A DNA stretch of 15,014 nt from a bacterium (GCA_021846795.1 JAJZWG010000015.1:1-15014), one strand, 5' to 3'. Numbered from the stretch's first letter, positions 6,838 to 14,383 are shown. Notes: generated from the letters alone by a model not told the origin. Numbers and translations are program-made.

Positions 6838-8130
6838 ATGAATTTTATATATAAAGCAGTTACTAAAGACGGACGAACAATTTCTGGTACAGCCGAAGCT
6901 GTTAATAAACAAGCTCTTTTAATGTTACTTCATAAACAAAATGTTAACCCAATTTTAATAGAAGTTGAAAAAAAGACTAAATTAAGCCTTAACATGGAAA
7001 TAGGTCTTAAGAAAAAGGTTAAATCTCAAGATCTTGTAATATTTACAAGACAATTATCCACCATGATAAGTGCTGGGGTACCTTTAGCAAGATCACTGTC
7101 GGCTCTAGCCGATGATAGTGAAAGTCCTTATTTAAGAGAAATTCTTAATTCGGTTACTAAAGATGTTGAAAGCGGAAAAACTCTTGCTGAAGCGTTTGCT
7201 AAATATCCAACTGTTTTTTCAGAAGTCTTTGTGGCGATGATTCGAGCTGGAGAAGAAGGTGGTATTTTAGATAAAATTCTTAAAAGATTAGCTGGACAAG
7301 TTGAATTAGATGAATCAATTAAGAAAAAAATTAAATCAGCTATGATGTATCCAATAGTCATTCTAGTTGTTACAATTCTAGCTTTTTTTGGAATTATGTT
7401 ATTTATTATGCCAAAAATTGCTCATATTATTTCCTCTTTAGCTGGTCCAAAAGCTAAACTACCTATTTATAGTCAAGTGCTACTAAATTTTTCAAGATAT
7501 TGCACCGATAACACTATCATTCATTTAATTCCTGGTTTAAATGTTATACCTATTATTAAAAGTACACCAAATTTAATTATAGTCTTTATTATTTTAATGA
7601 TTGGTTTTTATTATTTTCTAAAGTATATTAGAACCGATCAAGGTAAATATCGCTTTCATAGTTGGTTGCTTAAAATTCCAGTCGTTAAAATTATAGTTTT
7701 AAAAGTAGCTATTTCAAGATTTTCGAGAACTTTTGCTTCTTTAATGGCAGCAGGTGTAACAGTTTTAGATGCTCTTGAAATTACCGGTTCAGCTATTGGT
7801 AATAAAGTCATTGAAGCTGAATTAAAAGCCGCCGCTAAGGAAGTTCAAGAAGGTAAACAATTATCTGAACCAATCTCTAAAAGTCAACATTTTCCACCAA
7901 TAGTCGCTCAAATGTTGTTAGTCGGTGAAGAAACTGGACAAATTGACCAAGTATTAAGTAAAATTGCTGATTTTTATGAAGAGGAAGTTGGAGTTTTAAT
8001 TGATGGTCTAGCAGCTTTAATTGAGCCTATTATGATTATATTTTTAGGAGCTGCCGTCGGTCTAATTGCTCTTTCGGTTATGGGACCAATTGCTAATTTA
8101 ACTAGACAAATTCCAACAAGCAGTAATTAA
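6838..8130 (+). CDS. pilC: PilC, type IV pilus inner-membrane platform protein
   Basis: PilC (GspF family) sits in the membrane and transmits PilB motion to the growing pilus. The 430 residues show the usual order: an N-terminal segment FIYKAVTKDGRTISGTAEA, a first cytoplasmic GspF domain (about 65-170) with FTRQLSTMISAGVPL, membrane helices at about 171-194 and 244-263, a second GspF domain (about 290-392) with FSRTFASLMAAGVTVLDAL, and a C-terminal helix at about 393-416. The paired motif AGEEGG (137-142) / VGEETG (362-367) in the two domains shows the internal duplication. The gene starts four bases after the pilB stop with no Shine-Dalgarno, so translation is probably coupled. Confidence 0.96.
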   Translation: MNFIYKAVTKDGRTISGTAEAVNKQALLMLLHKQNVNPILIEVEKKTKLSLNMEIGLKKKVKSQDLVIFTRQLSTMISAGVPLARSLSALADDSESPYLREILNSVTKDVESGKTLAEAFAKYPTVFSEVFVAMIRAGEEGGILDKILKRLAGQVELDESIKKKIKSAMMYPIVILVVTILAFFGIMLFIMPKIAHIISSLAGPKAKLPIYSQVLLNFSRYCTDNTIIHLIPGLNVIPIIKSTPNLIIVFIILMIGFYYFLKYIRTDQGKYRFHSWLLKIPVVKIIVLKVAISRFSRTFASLMAAGVTVLDALEITGSAIGNKVIEAELKAAAKEVQEGKQLSEPISKSQHFPPIVAQMLLVGEETGQIDQVLSKIADFYEEEVGVLIDGLAALIEPIMIIFLGAAVGLIALSVMGPIANLTRQIPTSSN

Positions 8131-8145
8131 GATATTCTTTCAAGC

Positions 8146-8173
8146 TTGATTTTAGTTATTTATTGATTATAAT
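8146..8173 (+). promoter_or_regulatory. Promoter of the pilin gene
   Basis: TTGATT (8146-8151) and a perfect TATAAT (8168-8173) are 16 bases apart. Transcription would start near 8180, giving a leader of about 62 bases. This is the only gene of the plus-strand pilus block with both a consensus -10 and a full Shine-Dalgarno, consistent with the high output a structural pilin requires. Confidence 0.65.
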
Positions 8174-8225
8174 CTTAGTTAGATAACTAGAAATAAATAT
8201 TTTTAGAAATCATTTAACAATTAAA

Positions 8226-8233
8226 AAGGAGGG
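8226..8233 (+). promoter_or_regulatory. Strong ribosome binding site that fixes the pilin start
   Basis: AAGGAGGG is the best Shine-Dalgarno in the window. It is eight bases before the ATG at 8242. An in-frame GTG at 8233 overlaps it and would give no spacing, so the ATG is the real start. Confidence 0.85.
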
Positions 8234-8241
8234 TGGGACTT

Positions 8242-8733
8242 ATGATCTCCCTAAAAAAACGCCAAGAAGGCTTTACATTAATAGAACTTTTAATCGTCAT
8301 AGTTGTCATAGGTATATTAGCAACCATTGTTTTAATAACTTATAATGGCATCCAGGCTAAGGCAAGAAATGCAAAAAGAGTAACTGACCTAGACGCTATT
8401 CAAACTCAACTCGAAGCTTTTTATACAACAAATGGATATTATCCATCCTATGCAGATTTGAATTCACCATCATGGGTTAAAACTAATATGCCTAGTTTGG
8501 AAATTTCAGCATTACTTGATCCATCTACAACTTGTGTTCAATCATCATCAACTAATTGTTTAAGTAATAGCGCTACACCACCAAGCGCTGTTGGAAATTA
8601 TGATTACTATCCTACTGATAGTACTGGCAGTGCAGCTAATTGTGAGGCCAATGATACAACTTGTAGTCAATATACTTTATCAGCTTTTCTAGAAGCTGGT
8701 GGTGGTGTTGATACTAAAGTAAGTCTTAATTAA
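8242..8733 (+). CDS. Type IV pilin (prepilin with class III signal peptide)
   Basis: A 163-residue prepilin. The short basic leader MISLKKRQEG is followed by FTLIELLIVIVVIGILATIV, the classic type III signal: prepilin peptidase would cut between Gly10 and Phe11, and Glu15 is the conserved Glu5 of the mature pilin. The hydrophobic N-terminal helix continues into an amphipathic helix (about 38-62), then a globular domain of Ser/Thr-rich sequence with four cysteines (98, 106, 134, 141) that could form two disulfide loops. It lies between pilC and pilM, with its own promoter, strong ribosome binding site and terminator, so it is probably the major pilin. No prepilin peptidase gene is in the window. 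A minor pilin is the alternative, made less likely by the strong expression signals. Confidence 0.93.
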   Translation: MISLKKRQEGFTLIELLIVIVVIGILATIVLITYNGIQAKARNAKRVTDLDAIQTQLEAFYTTNGYYPSYADLNSPSWVKTNMPSLEISALLDPSTTCVQSSSTNCLSNSATPPSAVGNYDYYPTDSTGSAANCEANDTTCSQYTLSAFLEAGGGVDTKVSLN

Positions 8734-8755
8734 AATTAATTTTAGACTAATAAAT

Positions 8756-8785
8756 AAAAGCTCTCTTAATTGAGGGCTTTTATTA
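8756..8785 (+). terminator. Intrinsic terminator after the pilin gene
   Basis: AAAAGCTCTC and GAGGGCTTTT form a ten-pair stem (one G-T pair) with a six-base loop TTAATT, followed by a T-rich stretch. It lies 22 bases after the pilin stop and before the pilM promoter, separating the two transcription units. Confidence 0.8.
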
Positions 8786-8800
8786 TTAAAATAGTTAAAG

Positions 8801-8819
8801 TTTGTTATAATATAACAAA
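8801..8819. repeat. 19-base palindrome over the pilM -10 box
   Basis: TTTGTTATA and TATAACAAA are perfect 9-base arms around a single central A. The palindrome covers the -10 region of the pilM promoter, a typical operator position, but in such AT-rich DNA chance symmetry cannot be excluded. Confidence 0.6.
8803..8811 (+). promoter_or_regulatory. Extended -10 promoter of pilM-pilN-pilO
   Basis: TGTTATAAT is an extended -10 element (TG, one base, then perfect TATAAT at 8806-8811). No good -35 is visible, as is usual for extended -10 promoters. Transcription would start near 8818, leaving a leader of about 15 bases with a weak GGTGGT ribosome binding site before the ATG at 8833. Confidence 0.6.
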
Positions 8820-8832
8820 TTATGGTGGTAAA

Positions 8833-9912
8833 ATGAAAAACCAAAAAATTCCTTATTTCTACAACGATAAACCTATATTTGGCCTAGATATTGGACCGAG
8901 TTCATTAAAAGTAATGCAGCTAAGTCTTTCGAAAAATAAAAAAACTCATATTATTGGCTATGGTTTTACTAGTTTTAACCACACCGTTATAGAAAATGGT
9001 GTCATTATAGACTATAAAAATATTGCTAAATCAGCTTTTGAATTATTTGATAAATACTTAATCGGATCAATTAACACCAAACGAGTTGCTTTAGCTATAC
9101 CAGCTTATCGAACATTCACTCGATCAATCACTTTACCAAAATTAGAACCTAAAGAAATTCGTGAAGCCATTAATTTAGAAGCCGAACAATATATACCAAT
9201 ACCAGCCGAAGAATTATATATTGATTATGAAATTATTAAAAAATCTAAATCCACTGATGATTATTTAGTAATTGGTGTTCCAAAAGAAATTGTTGATTCT
9301 TATTTAAATTTGTCTCAAATATTAGGACTTGAAGCCGTTTTGATTGAACCAACTTTACATTCATCAGCTAGATTATTTTCACTTGATCCAACCAGCAATC
9401 AAGCTACTATTATTATTGATTTTGGGTCTAAATCAGCTGACATATCTATTTATGATCAAGGACATATTTTGGTTACCGGAACTGTCCAAGCCGGTGGTTC
9501 AATCTTTACAGCTGCCATTCAAAAAAAATTAAACGTAACCGAGGAAGAGGCTGGTTTAATAAAAACAAAATATGGCTTACAAGTCAGTAAAAGACAATCA
9601 GAGATGAAAGAAGCTTTAAGTCCAATTTTAGATAATGTCATTAAAGAAATAAACTCCATGAAACGATACTATGAAGAACATTACACTAATAAAAGACCGA
9701 TTGAACAAATTATAACTTTAGGTGGTGGAGCTAATATGCCTGGTTTAAGTGAATATCTGATTGATTCTATTAGATTACCAGTAAAACATTCTGATCCGTG
9801 GCAATATATTGATTTTAAAGGATTGCAACCACCCGCTCTGGCCGATAAACCAATGTACGCAACAGTTGCAGGCTTAAGTTTATTAAATCCATGGGAGCTC
9901 TTCCGTGATTAA
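8833..9912 (+). CDS. pilM: PilM, actin-like type IV pilus assembly ATPase
   Basis: PilM is a cytoplasmic actin-fold protein that binds the N-terminal tail of PilN and links it to the pilus motors. The 359 residues show the expected motifs: phosphate-1 FGLDIGPSSLKV (16-27), the EAEQYIPIPAEEL stretch (116-128), phosphate-2 IIDFGSKSADISIYD (194-208), and the adenosine motif ITLGGGANMPGL (294-305). I place the start at the ATG at 8833, because longer in-frame starts would begin inside the terminator and upstream of the promoter. It has a weak GGTGGT ribosome binding site. The last eight bases overlap pilN. Confidence 0.95.
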   Translation: MKNQKIPYFYNDKPIFGLDIGPSSLKVMQLSLSKNKKTHIIGYGFTSFNHTVIENGVIIDYKNIAKSAFELFDKYLIGSINTKRVALAIPAYRTFTRSITLPKLEPKEIREAINLEAEQYIPIPAEELYIDYEIIKKSKSTDDYLVIGVPKEIVDSYLNLSQILGLEAVLIEPTLHSSARLFSLDPTSNQATIIIDFGSKSADISIYDQGHILVTGTVQAGGSIFTAAIQKKLNVTEEEAGLIKTKYGLQVSKRQSEMKEALSPILDNVIKEINSMKRYYEEHYTNKRPIEQIITLGGGANMPGLSEYLIDSIRLPVKHSDPWQYIDFKGLQPPALADKPMYATVAGLSLLNPWELFRD

Positions 9913-10489
9913 TTTATTACCTCCAGTTATTAAAAAAGATTATATTTATGCTCGAAAAAATATTATCTTAAGAAAATATTTAATTATTTCTTTAATAGGT
10001 TTAATAGGTTTAATAGTTATAACAACCTATGGTTTAATTTCATATCAACATAGTTATAAAAATGATCAAACTCAAATTAACAATCTAACTGCTAAACTCG
10101 AACATGAAAATATCGCTTCCACTAATCAAAAAATTCAAAAATTCACGACAACTTTTAGATTAGTTACAAAAGTATTATCTCAAGAAATTTTGTTTTCTAA
10201 GTTAATCGTTGCAATTGGTGCTGCCATGCCTCCCGGCACAGCCTTAACTGGTTTAAGTATTAATAATACTTCAACAGGTATTAACTTAACTGCAAAAGCT
10301 ACTAGTTATAATAGTGCTACTCAAATACAGGTTAATTTAAGCGATCCTCATCGTAATTTATTTAAAAATGTTGATATTATTTCAATTGACAACACATCAC
10401 AAGGTCAATATCCATATACAATATCTTTAAGAGCTTTATTTAATAACACCAATCAATTTTTAATGATTAATCAAGGTAAAAAATCATGA
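9905..10489 (+). CDS. pilN: PilN, type IV pilus alignment subcomplex protein
   Basis: A 194-residue bitopic membrane protein. The N-terminus MINLLPPVIKK is the conserved PilN tail that docks into PilM; a membrane helix follows at about 25-47, then a coiled-coil stretch (about 50-80) and a ferredoxin-like domain. The start is GTG, supported by GGGAG seven bases upstream inside pilM and by the conserved tail. It overlaps pilM by eight bases and pilO by four (ATGA), so the three are translationally linked. The membrane helix is encoded by a 9-base tandem repeat (TTTAATAGG, three copies) that reads LIGLIGLI. Confidence 0.93.
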   Translation: MINLLPPVIKKDYIYARKNIILRKYLIISLIGLIGLIVITTYGLISYQHSYKNDQTQINNLTAKLEHENIASTNQKIQKFTTTFRLVTKVLSQEILFSKLIVAIGAAMPPGTALTGLSINNTSTGINLTAKATSYNSATQIQVNLSDPHRNLFKNVDIISIDNTSQGQYPYTISLRALFNNTNQFLMINQGKKS

Positions 10490-11142
10490 CACATAAACAA
10501 TTTTATTGGTTAATGATTGGGCTATTAATTATAGTTTTATTATCCTCAATTGTTTTAACTTTTAATATAAGTTCAGTCTTTGATAAAAAAGCCCAAAGTC
10601 TAAGCCAAAATCAAAATCAAATTTCTATTTTAAATCAAAAACAACTCAACTTAATAGCTGCTAGAGGTGAATTAAACAAATATCAGTCACTTTATAAGAT
10701 TGCCCAAACGGTTGTACCACAAAATAAAGATCAAACTCAAACTGTTCGTCAAATTGTTAAAATTGCTAATCAAAACAATATAGTCATTAGCTCTATTACT
10801 TTTCCTTCCTCTAGTCTTGGTCTTAATAGTGGTGGATCATCTATTGCTGGAGAAGTAGTTCCTAAAAATCTAGGTCTATCTTCTTTAAATAATCCATCGT
10901 TATCTCAATTATCTCCAGTTGGCACAATCCCTGGTCTTTATACTCTACCTATTACTATTACTAGCTCTAATCAAACCAATCAACTGGCTACCTTTAGTCA
11001 ATTTATTAGTTTTTTAAATGCTTTAGAAAATAACCGTCAGACTGCTCAAATTACCTCTCTGGTAATCACACCCTATTCTCAAAATAATAATTTAGTCTCT
11101 TTTACTATTTCGTTAAATATTTATATTAATCCAAAGATTTAA
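10486..11142 (+). CDS. pilO: PilO, type IV pilus alignment subcomplex protein
   Basis: PilO pairs with PilN in the membrane alignment complex. The 218-residue protein has a short cytoplasmic start, one membrane helix (about 7-28), a coiled coil rich in Gln, Asn and Leu (about 33-72) and a C-terminal domain. The stretch VVPQNKDQTQTVRQIVKIA (77-95) followed by NNIVISSITFPSSSLG resembles PilO ferredoxin-like domains. Sequence similarity in this family is weak, so topology, length and position right after pilN carry much of the call. AAGG lies about nine bases before the ATG, inside pilN. Confidence 0.88.
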   Translation: MTHKQFYWLMIGLLIIVLLSSIVLTFNISSVFDKKAQSLSQNQNQISILNQKQLNLIAARGELNKYQSLYKIAQTVVPQNKDQTQTVRQIVKIANQNNIVISSITFPSSSLGLNSGGSSIAGEVVPKNLGLSSLNNPSLSQLSPVGTIPGLYTLPITITSSNQTNQLATFSQFISFLNALENNRQTAQITSLVITPYSQNNNLVSFTISLNIYINPKI

Positions 11143-11147
11143 TTATT

Positions 11148-11438
11148 ATGAAAAAAAATACTATCAGTTTTAAACAAATTAAAAATACTATCAAAACTAT
11201 TGCTAAATATAAATTTTTAATTTATTTAATTTTTATTTTAATTTTATATAGTTATTTAATCATTAAAATCACTAGTCTTAATCAGCCAAATACTAATTTA
11301 TTACCAAATTCAAAAAATAATAATGTTCTGATGCCTCAAACTATTAAACCAATTGTTATTAATCAATTACAGAAATTAAATAATAACAGTGTGCAAGTTA
11401 AGACATTATTCCAAACTTCAAGATCTAATCCTTTTTAA
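11148..11438 (+). CDS. Small one-helix protein in the pilP position
   Basis: Ninety-six residues: a basic N-terminus (about 1-22), one membrane helix (about 23-42), then a short Asn/Gln-rich outer segment ending in TSRSNPF. It starts five bases after pilO and is the last gene of the locus. In Gram-negative clusters pilP follows pilO, but PilP is a lipoprotein with a lipobox and a beta domain; neither is seen here, so I do not give it that name. It may be an accessory protein of the PilMNO complex; that is inference from position. Its last 14 bases overlap the end of ruvB on the other strand. Confidence 0.75.
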   Translation: MKKNTISFKQIKNTIKTIAKYKFLIYLIFILILYSYLIIKITSLNQPNTNLLPNSKNNNVLMPQTIKPIVINQLQKLNNNSVQVKTLFQTSRSNPF

Positions 11439-12432
11439 TTTTTAAATGATCGTAGGCTTTATTGGTAACAATTCGTCCTCTAGGTGTTCTTTCGATTAAA
11501 CCAATTTGCATTAAATAAGGTTCATAAAAATCTTCAATAGTAATATTATCTTCTGACATAATTGCCGATAAAGCACCTAAACCAATTGGTCCACCATTAT
11601 AACTTTCAATAATTGTTTTTAATATTAAACGATCTCCATGATCAAGACCAATATTATCAATTTCTAACAAATTGAGAGTTTCAATCGCTGTATTATAATC
11701 TATTGATTTTAAACCCTTTACATCAGCATAATCACGCACACGTTTTAATAAACGGTTGGCTATTCTTGGTGTTAATCTAGATCTTAAAGCTAATTCATGA
11801 GCAGCTTTTTCATCAATTAGAATATGTAAAATAGTCGCCGATCGATGAATTATCTGTTGAATTTCATCAACCGTGTAATACTCTAATCTATGTAAAATAC
11901 CAAAACGATCTCTTAGAGGTGCCGATAAAGCACCAGTTCTAGTGGTAGCACCAATAATAGTAATTTTTGGTAAGTCAAATCTCATACTTTCAGCTGTCGG
12001 TCCTTTACCAAAAAAAATATCTATTTTAAAATCTTCCATAGCACTATATAAAGATTCCTCAATATTACGACTCAATCGATGAATTTCATCAATAAAAAGT
12101 ATATCTCCGTCTTCTAATTTAGTTAGTAAACTAGCTAGATCACCGATTCGTTCAATAGCTGGACCACTAGTTATTTTTAATTGAGCATTCATTTCAGTAG
12201 CTATAACATTTGCCATAGAAGTTTTACCTAAACCAGGAGGACCATACAATAAAATATGATCTAGTGGTTCTTGACGCATTTTAGCAGCTTTAATTGAAAC
12301 TTTAAGAGTTCTTTTTAATTTTTCTTGACCAATATAACTTTTAAAATCTTTTGGTCTTAAAGAAGTATCATTATCTTGATTAAAATTTTTAATCAAATCA
12401 TCATTTGGGCTAACTATTCTATCAACTGACAT
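11425..12432 (-). CDS. ruvB: RuvB, Holliday junction branch-migration helicase
   Basis: RuvB is the AAA+ motor that drives branch migration together with RuvA. The 335 residues carry Walker A GPPGLGKT (64-71), Walker B ILFIDEIHR (111-119), sensor 1 GATTR (161-165), the arginine finger region APLRDRFG (171-178), and a C-terminal winged helix with RTPRGR (315-320). Length is normal. It is the last gene of yebC-ruvC-ruvA-ruvB but is 40 bases from ruvA and has its own -10-like TATACT seven bases before the ATG, with no properly spaced Shine-Dalgarno (a GAGG lies 13 bases away). Confidence 0.98.
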   Translation of the reverse strand: MSVDRIVSPNDDLIKNFNQDNDTSLRPKDFKSYIGQEKLKRTLKVSIKAAKMRQEPLDHILLYGPPGLGKTSMANVIATEMNAQLKITSGPAIERIGDLASLLTKLEDGDILFIDEIHRLSRNIEESLYSAMEDFKIDIFFGKGPTAESMRFDLPKITIIGATTRTGALSAPLRDRFGILHRLEYYTVDEIQQIIHRSATILHILIDEKAAHELALRSRLTPRIANRLLKRVRDYADVKGLKSIDYNTAIETLNLLEIDNIGLDHGDRLILKTIIESYNGGPIGLGALSAIMSEDNITIEDFYEPYLMQIGLIERTPRGRIVTNKAYDHLKIKKD

Positions 12433-12439
12433 TATAAAC

Positions 12440-12445
12440 AGTATA
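12440..12445 (-). promoter_or_regulatory. Possible -10 box of a leaderless ruvB transcript
   Basis: TATACT on the minus strand ends seven bases before the ruvB ATG, the same layout as at tsaE and pilB. No good -35 box is visible at 16-18 bases, so this is weaker than the other cases. Confidence 0.35.
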
Positions 12446-12472
12446 CCTCAACTTACTATAATTTAAATTCTC

Positions 12473-13042
12473 TCAATGGCCTTTTAAAGCTTGTTTAATT
12501 TTTTCTAAACTAGATAAATTTTTATCAACATCACTTAATAAATTAATTGCTTCTTTTTTATTGTATCCCATAGCCATTAATCCTCGAACTGCATCTTGGT
12601 CTTCATAAAAATTATTAATAATAAAATTACTATTTGATTTGGCTAAATTAACTTTATCTTTCAGTTCAATGACTATTCGTTCGGCAACTTTTTTACCAAC
12701 ACCATTGGCTTGTTGGATATAATTAATTTCAGCTTGATCAATGGCTTGTTGAATTTTCTCTATTGCACCTAAACTTAAAATTGCCATAGCGACTTTCGGA
12801 CCAACACCACTAACATTAATTAATTTAACAAAAAGTTCTTTAGAATTTAAATCTAAAAAACCATACAAATCATCAGATTGTTCTCTAATATATTCATAAA
12901 TATAAAATTTATATTCATTATCAAAATTAAGCTTATTAAAATCAATTGAACTAATCAAAACTCCATAACCAACACCACTAACATTAATTATTATGTTATT
13001 ATCATAATTTTTTTCAACTAAGCCACATAAAGATACTATCAT
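12473..13042 (-). CDS. ruvA: RuvA, Holliday junction-binding protein
   Basis: RuvA binds four-way junctions and loads RuvB. The 189 residues show an N-terminal OB-fold domain (about 1-62, MIVSLCGLVEKN start), two helix-hairpin-helix motifs, NVSGVGPKVAMAIL (76-89) and ANGVGKKVAERIV (112-124), a linker, and the C-terminal RuvB-binding domain (about 145-189) with AVRGLMAMGYNKKEA. It starts 23 bases after ruvC; no clear Shine-Dalgarno or -10 box precedes it, so expression probably depends on upstream transcription and translation. Confidence 0.97.
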   Translation of the reverse strand: MIVSLCGLVEKNYDNNIIINVSGVGYGVLISSIDFNKLNFDNEYKFYIYEYIREQSDDLYGFLDLNSKELFVKLINVSGVGPKVAMAILSLGAIEKIQQAIDQAEINYIQQANGVGKKVAERIVIELKDKVNLAKSNSNFIINNFYEDQDAVRGLMAMGYNKKEAINLLSDVDKNLSSLEKIKQALKGH

Positions 13043-13065
13043 CTAATTTAGGTTAACATAAATAA

Positions 13066-13536
13066 TCAACGATTTGTAATAATATGCGTAATAGCTGCCG
13101 CTAAAGCATCTGCACAATCATCTGGTTTTGGAGTATAATTTAATTTCAAAAATTTTTTAACCATCATTTGAATTTGTTTTTTTTCAGCTCGACCATAACC
13201 AGTAATTGTTAATTTAATTTGAAGCGGTGTATACTCAAAAACCGTTAAATTATATTGAGCTGCCAATAATAAAACTACACCTCTTGCCTGCGAAACAGTC
13301 ATTCCAGTGGTCACATTTTGAGAAAAAAATAATTTTTCGATTGACAATTGATCTGGTTGATTTTCATCAATTATAGTTTTTAAATCATCATAAATAGTTT
13401 TTAATCTTATAGCATCTGAATCTTTTGAATTAGTTTTAATGACACCAGCATCAACTAAAGCCATTTGTCTTTTTGTAACGTCAATAACGCCAAAACCTAA
13501 AATACCTGTACCCGGATCAATGCCTAAAATTCGCAA
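13066..13536 (-). CDS. ruvC: RuvC, Holliday junction resolvase
   Basis: RuvC is the endonuclease that cuts Holliday junctions after RuvAB migration. The 156 residues keep all four catalytic carboxylates, by alignment to the family: Asp7 in ILGIDPGTG, Glu67 in SIEKLFF, and Asp140 and Asp143 in DDCADALAAAITH. The start codon is TTG, chosen because the conserved beta strand MRILGIDPG begins there; it lies only two bases after the yebC stop, so reinitiation from yebC is likely. RuvA and RuvB follow, giving a complete resolvasome. Confidence 0.97.
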   Translation of the reverse strand: MRILGIDPGTGILGFGVIDVTKRQMALVDAGVIKTNSKDSDAIRLKTIYDDLKTIIDENQPDQLSIEKLFFSQNVTTGMTVSQARGVVLLLAAQYNLTVFEYTPLQIKLTITGYGRAEKKQIQMMVKKFLKLNYTPKPDDCADALAAAITHIITNR

Positions 13537-13538
13537 AA

Positions 13539-14270
13539 TTAAATTTTTTCCATCACTTCGTCAGTGATATTAAAATTATAAAAAACCTCATTAACATCAT
13601 CAATTTCATCTAAAGCATCTATTAATCTTAAAATTTTACCAGCTGTTGAAGGATTAGTAATTTCTATAACTTGGTTTGGTAAATAAGTTAAACCAGCTTC
13701 AATAATATCAACACTCTGTTCTCTTAATTTATCCCTAACTAAAGCCATTTTTTTTAAATCACTATAAACAATAATTTCTTGATCAGTTTCTATAACGTCA
13801 TCGACATCTAAATCTAAAGCTTTTAATAAAATATCATCATAATTACCTTTAACTTTGATAATTCCTTTATGTTTAAATTGAAAGACGACTGACCCTTTAT
13901 CAGCGATTGACCCACCGTGTTTTGTAAAAGCTAACCTTATTTCTGGATAAGTCCGATTAATATTATCAGTCAATGCATTAACCAAAATAGCTACACCACC
14001 TGCTCCATAACCTTCATATAAAACCTCTTCTAAAACATTAGCGTTTTTATCCAAAGCTCGATTTATAGCTCGTTGAATATTAGACATTGGCATGTTATTA
14101 GCTTTAGCTTTATCAATGGCAAGCCTTAAACTAATTTTAGTTTCTGGATTAGTACCACTTCTAGCAGCTATAACAATCATATTGCTTAATTTGGTAAAGA
14201 TTTGACCTTTAGCGGCGTCTTTTAAACCCTTTTGTCGTTTGATAGTTGACCATTTGGAATGTCCAGACAT
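13539..14270 (-). CDS. yebC: YebC/TACO1 family protein
   Basis: A 243-residue protein with the typical start MSGHSKWSTIKRQKGLKDAA, followed by GQIFTKLSNMIVIAARSG and the LYEGYGAGGVAILV segment (84-95). The family has been described as DNA-binding transcriptional regulators and, in other members, as translation factors easing ribosome stalling; the sequence does not decide which applies here. Coupling to ruvC is a common bacterial arrangement. The ATG has a good Shine-Dalgarno, AAAGGA (14280-14285), nine bases upstream. It is the first gene of the minus-strand yebC-ruvCAB unit and diverges from tRNA-Lys. Confidence 0.96.
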   Translation of the reverse strand: MSGHSKWSTIKRQKGLKDAAKGQIFTKLSNMIVIAARSGTNPETKISLRLAIDKAKANNMPMSNIQRAINRALDKNANVLEEVLYEGYGAGGVAILVNALTDNINRTYPEIRLAFTKHGGSIADKGSVVFQFKHKGIIKVKGNYDDILLKALDLDVDDVIETDQEIIVYSDLKKMALVRDKLREQSVDIIEAGLTYLPNQVIEITNPSTAGKILRLIDALDEIDDVNEVFYNFNITDEVMEKI

Positions 14271-14301
14271 TTTGTGCTATCCTTTTATAATTATATCTGT
14301 T

Positions 14302-14310
14302 ATTATATCA
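14302..14310 (-). promoter_or_regulatory. Extended -10 promoter of yebC-ruvC-ruvA-ruvB
   Basis: On the minus strand TGATATAAT is an extended -10 (TG, one base, perfect TATAAT at 14302-14307). Transcription would start near 14295 with a leader of about 25 bases containing the AAAGGA site. A second TATAAT further downstream and the general AT richness leave some ambiguity. Confidence 0.5.
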
Positions 14311-14338
14311 TTTTATTAGATATAATATACTAATGTTG

Positions 14339-14367
14339 TTGATAGTTATATCAATAATAAAGATAAT
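14339..14367 (+). promoter_or_regulatory. Promoter of tRNA-Lys
   Basis: TTGATA (14339-14344) and GATAAT (14362-14367) are 17 bases apart, each one base from consensus. Transcription would start near 14374, about ten bases before the mature tRNA. The -35 box is also the left arm of a small inverted repeat (TTGATA, GTTA, TATCAA). Confidence 0.6.
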
Positions 14368-14383
14368 TTAACATCAATTATAA

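Noticed and set aside
7128..7361. Minus-strand open frame of 77 codons inside pilC
   Set aside because: It is antisense to the first GspF domain of pilC, with no initiation signals; a shadow of a conserved gene.
8233..8241. GTG start three codons upstream for the pilin
   Set aside because: The GTG overlaps the Shine-Dalgarno AAGGAGGG; the ATG at 8242 has ideal spacing.
8770..8832. Upstream in-frame extension of pilM by 21 codons
   Set aside because: It would start within the pilin terminator and before the pilM promoter, and the extra residues are not family-like. The ATG at 8833 fits the PilM N-terminus.
9344..9532. Plus-strand open frame of 62 codons in another frame of pilM
   Set aside because: It overlaps the phosphate-2 region of pilM in a shifted frame and has no support of its own.
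11400..11445. Bidirectional terminator between the pilus locus and ruvB
   Set aside because: The two genes overlap by 14 bases and no stem-loop with a T-run is visible on either strand; the same holds for the recX/PRC-barrel junction.
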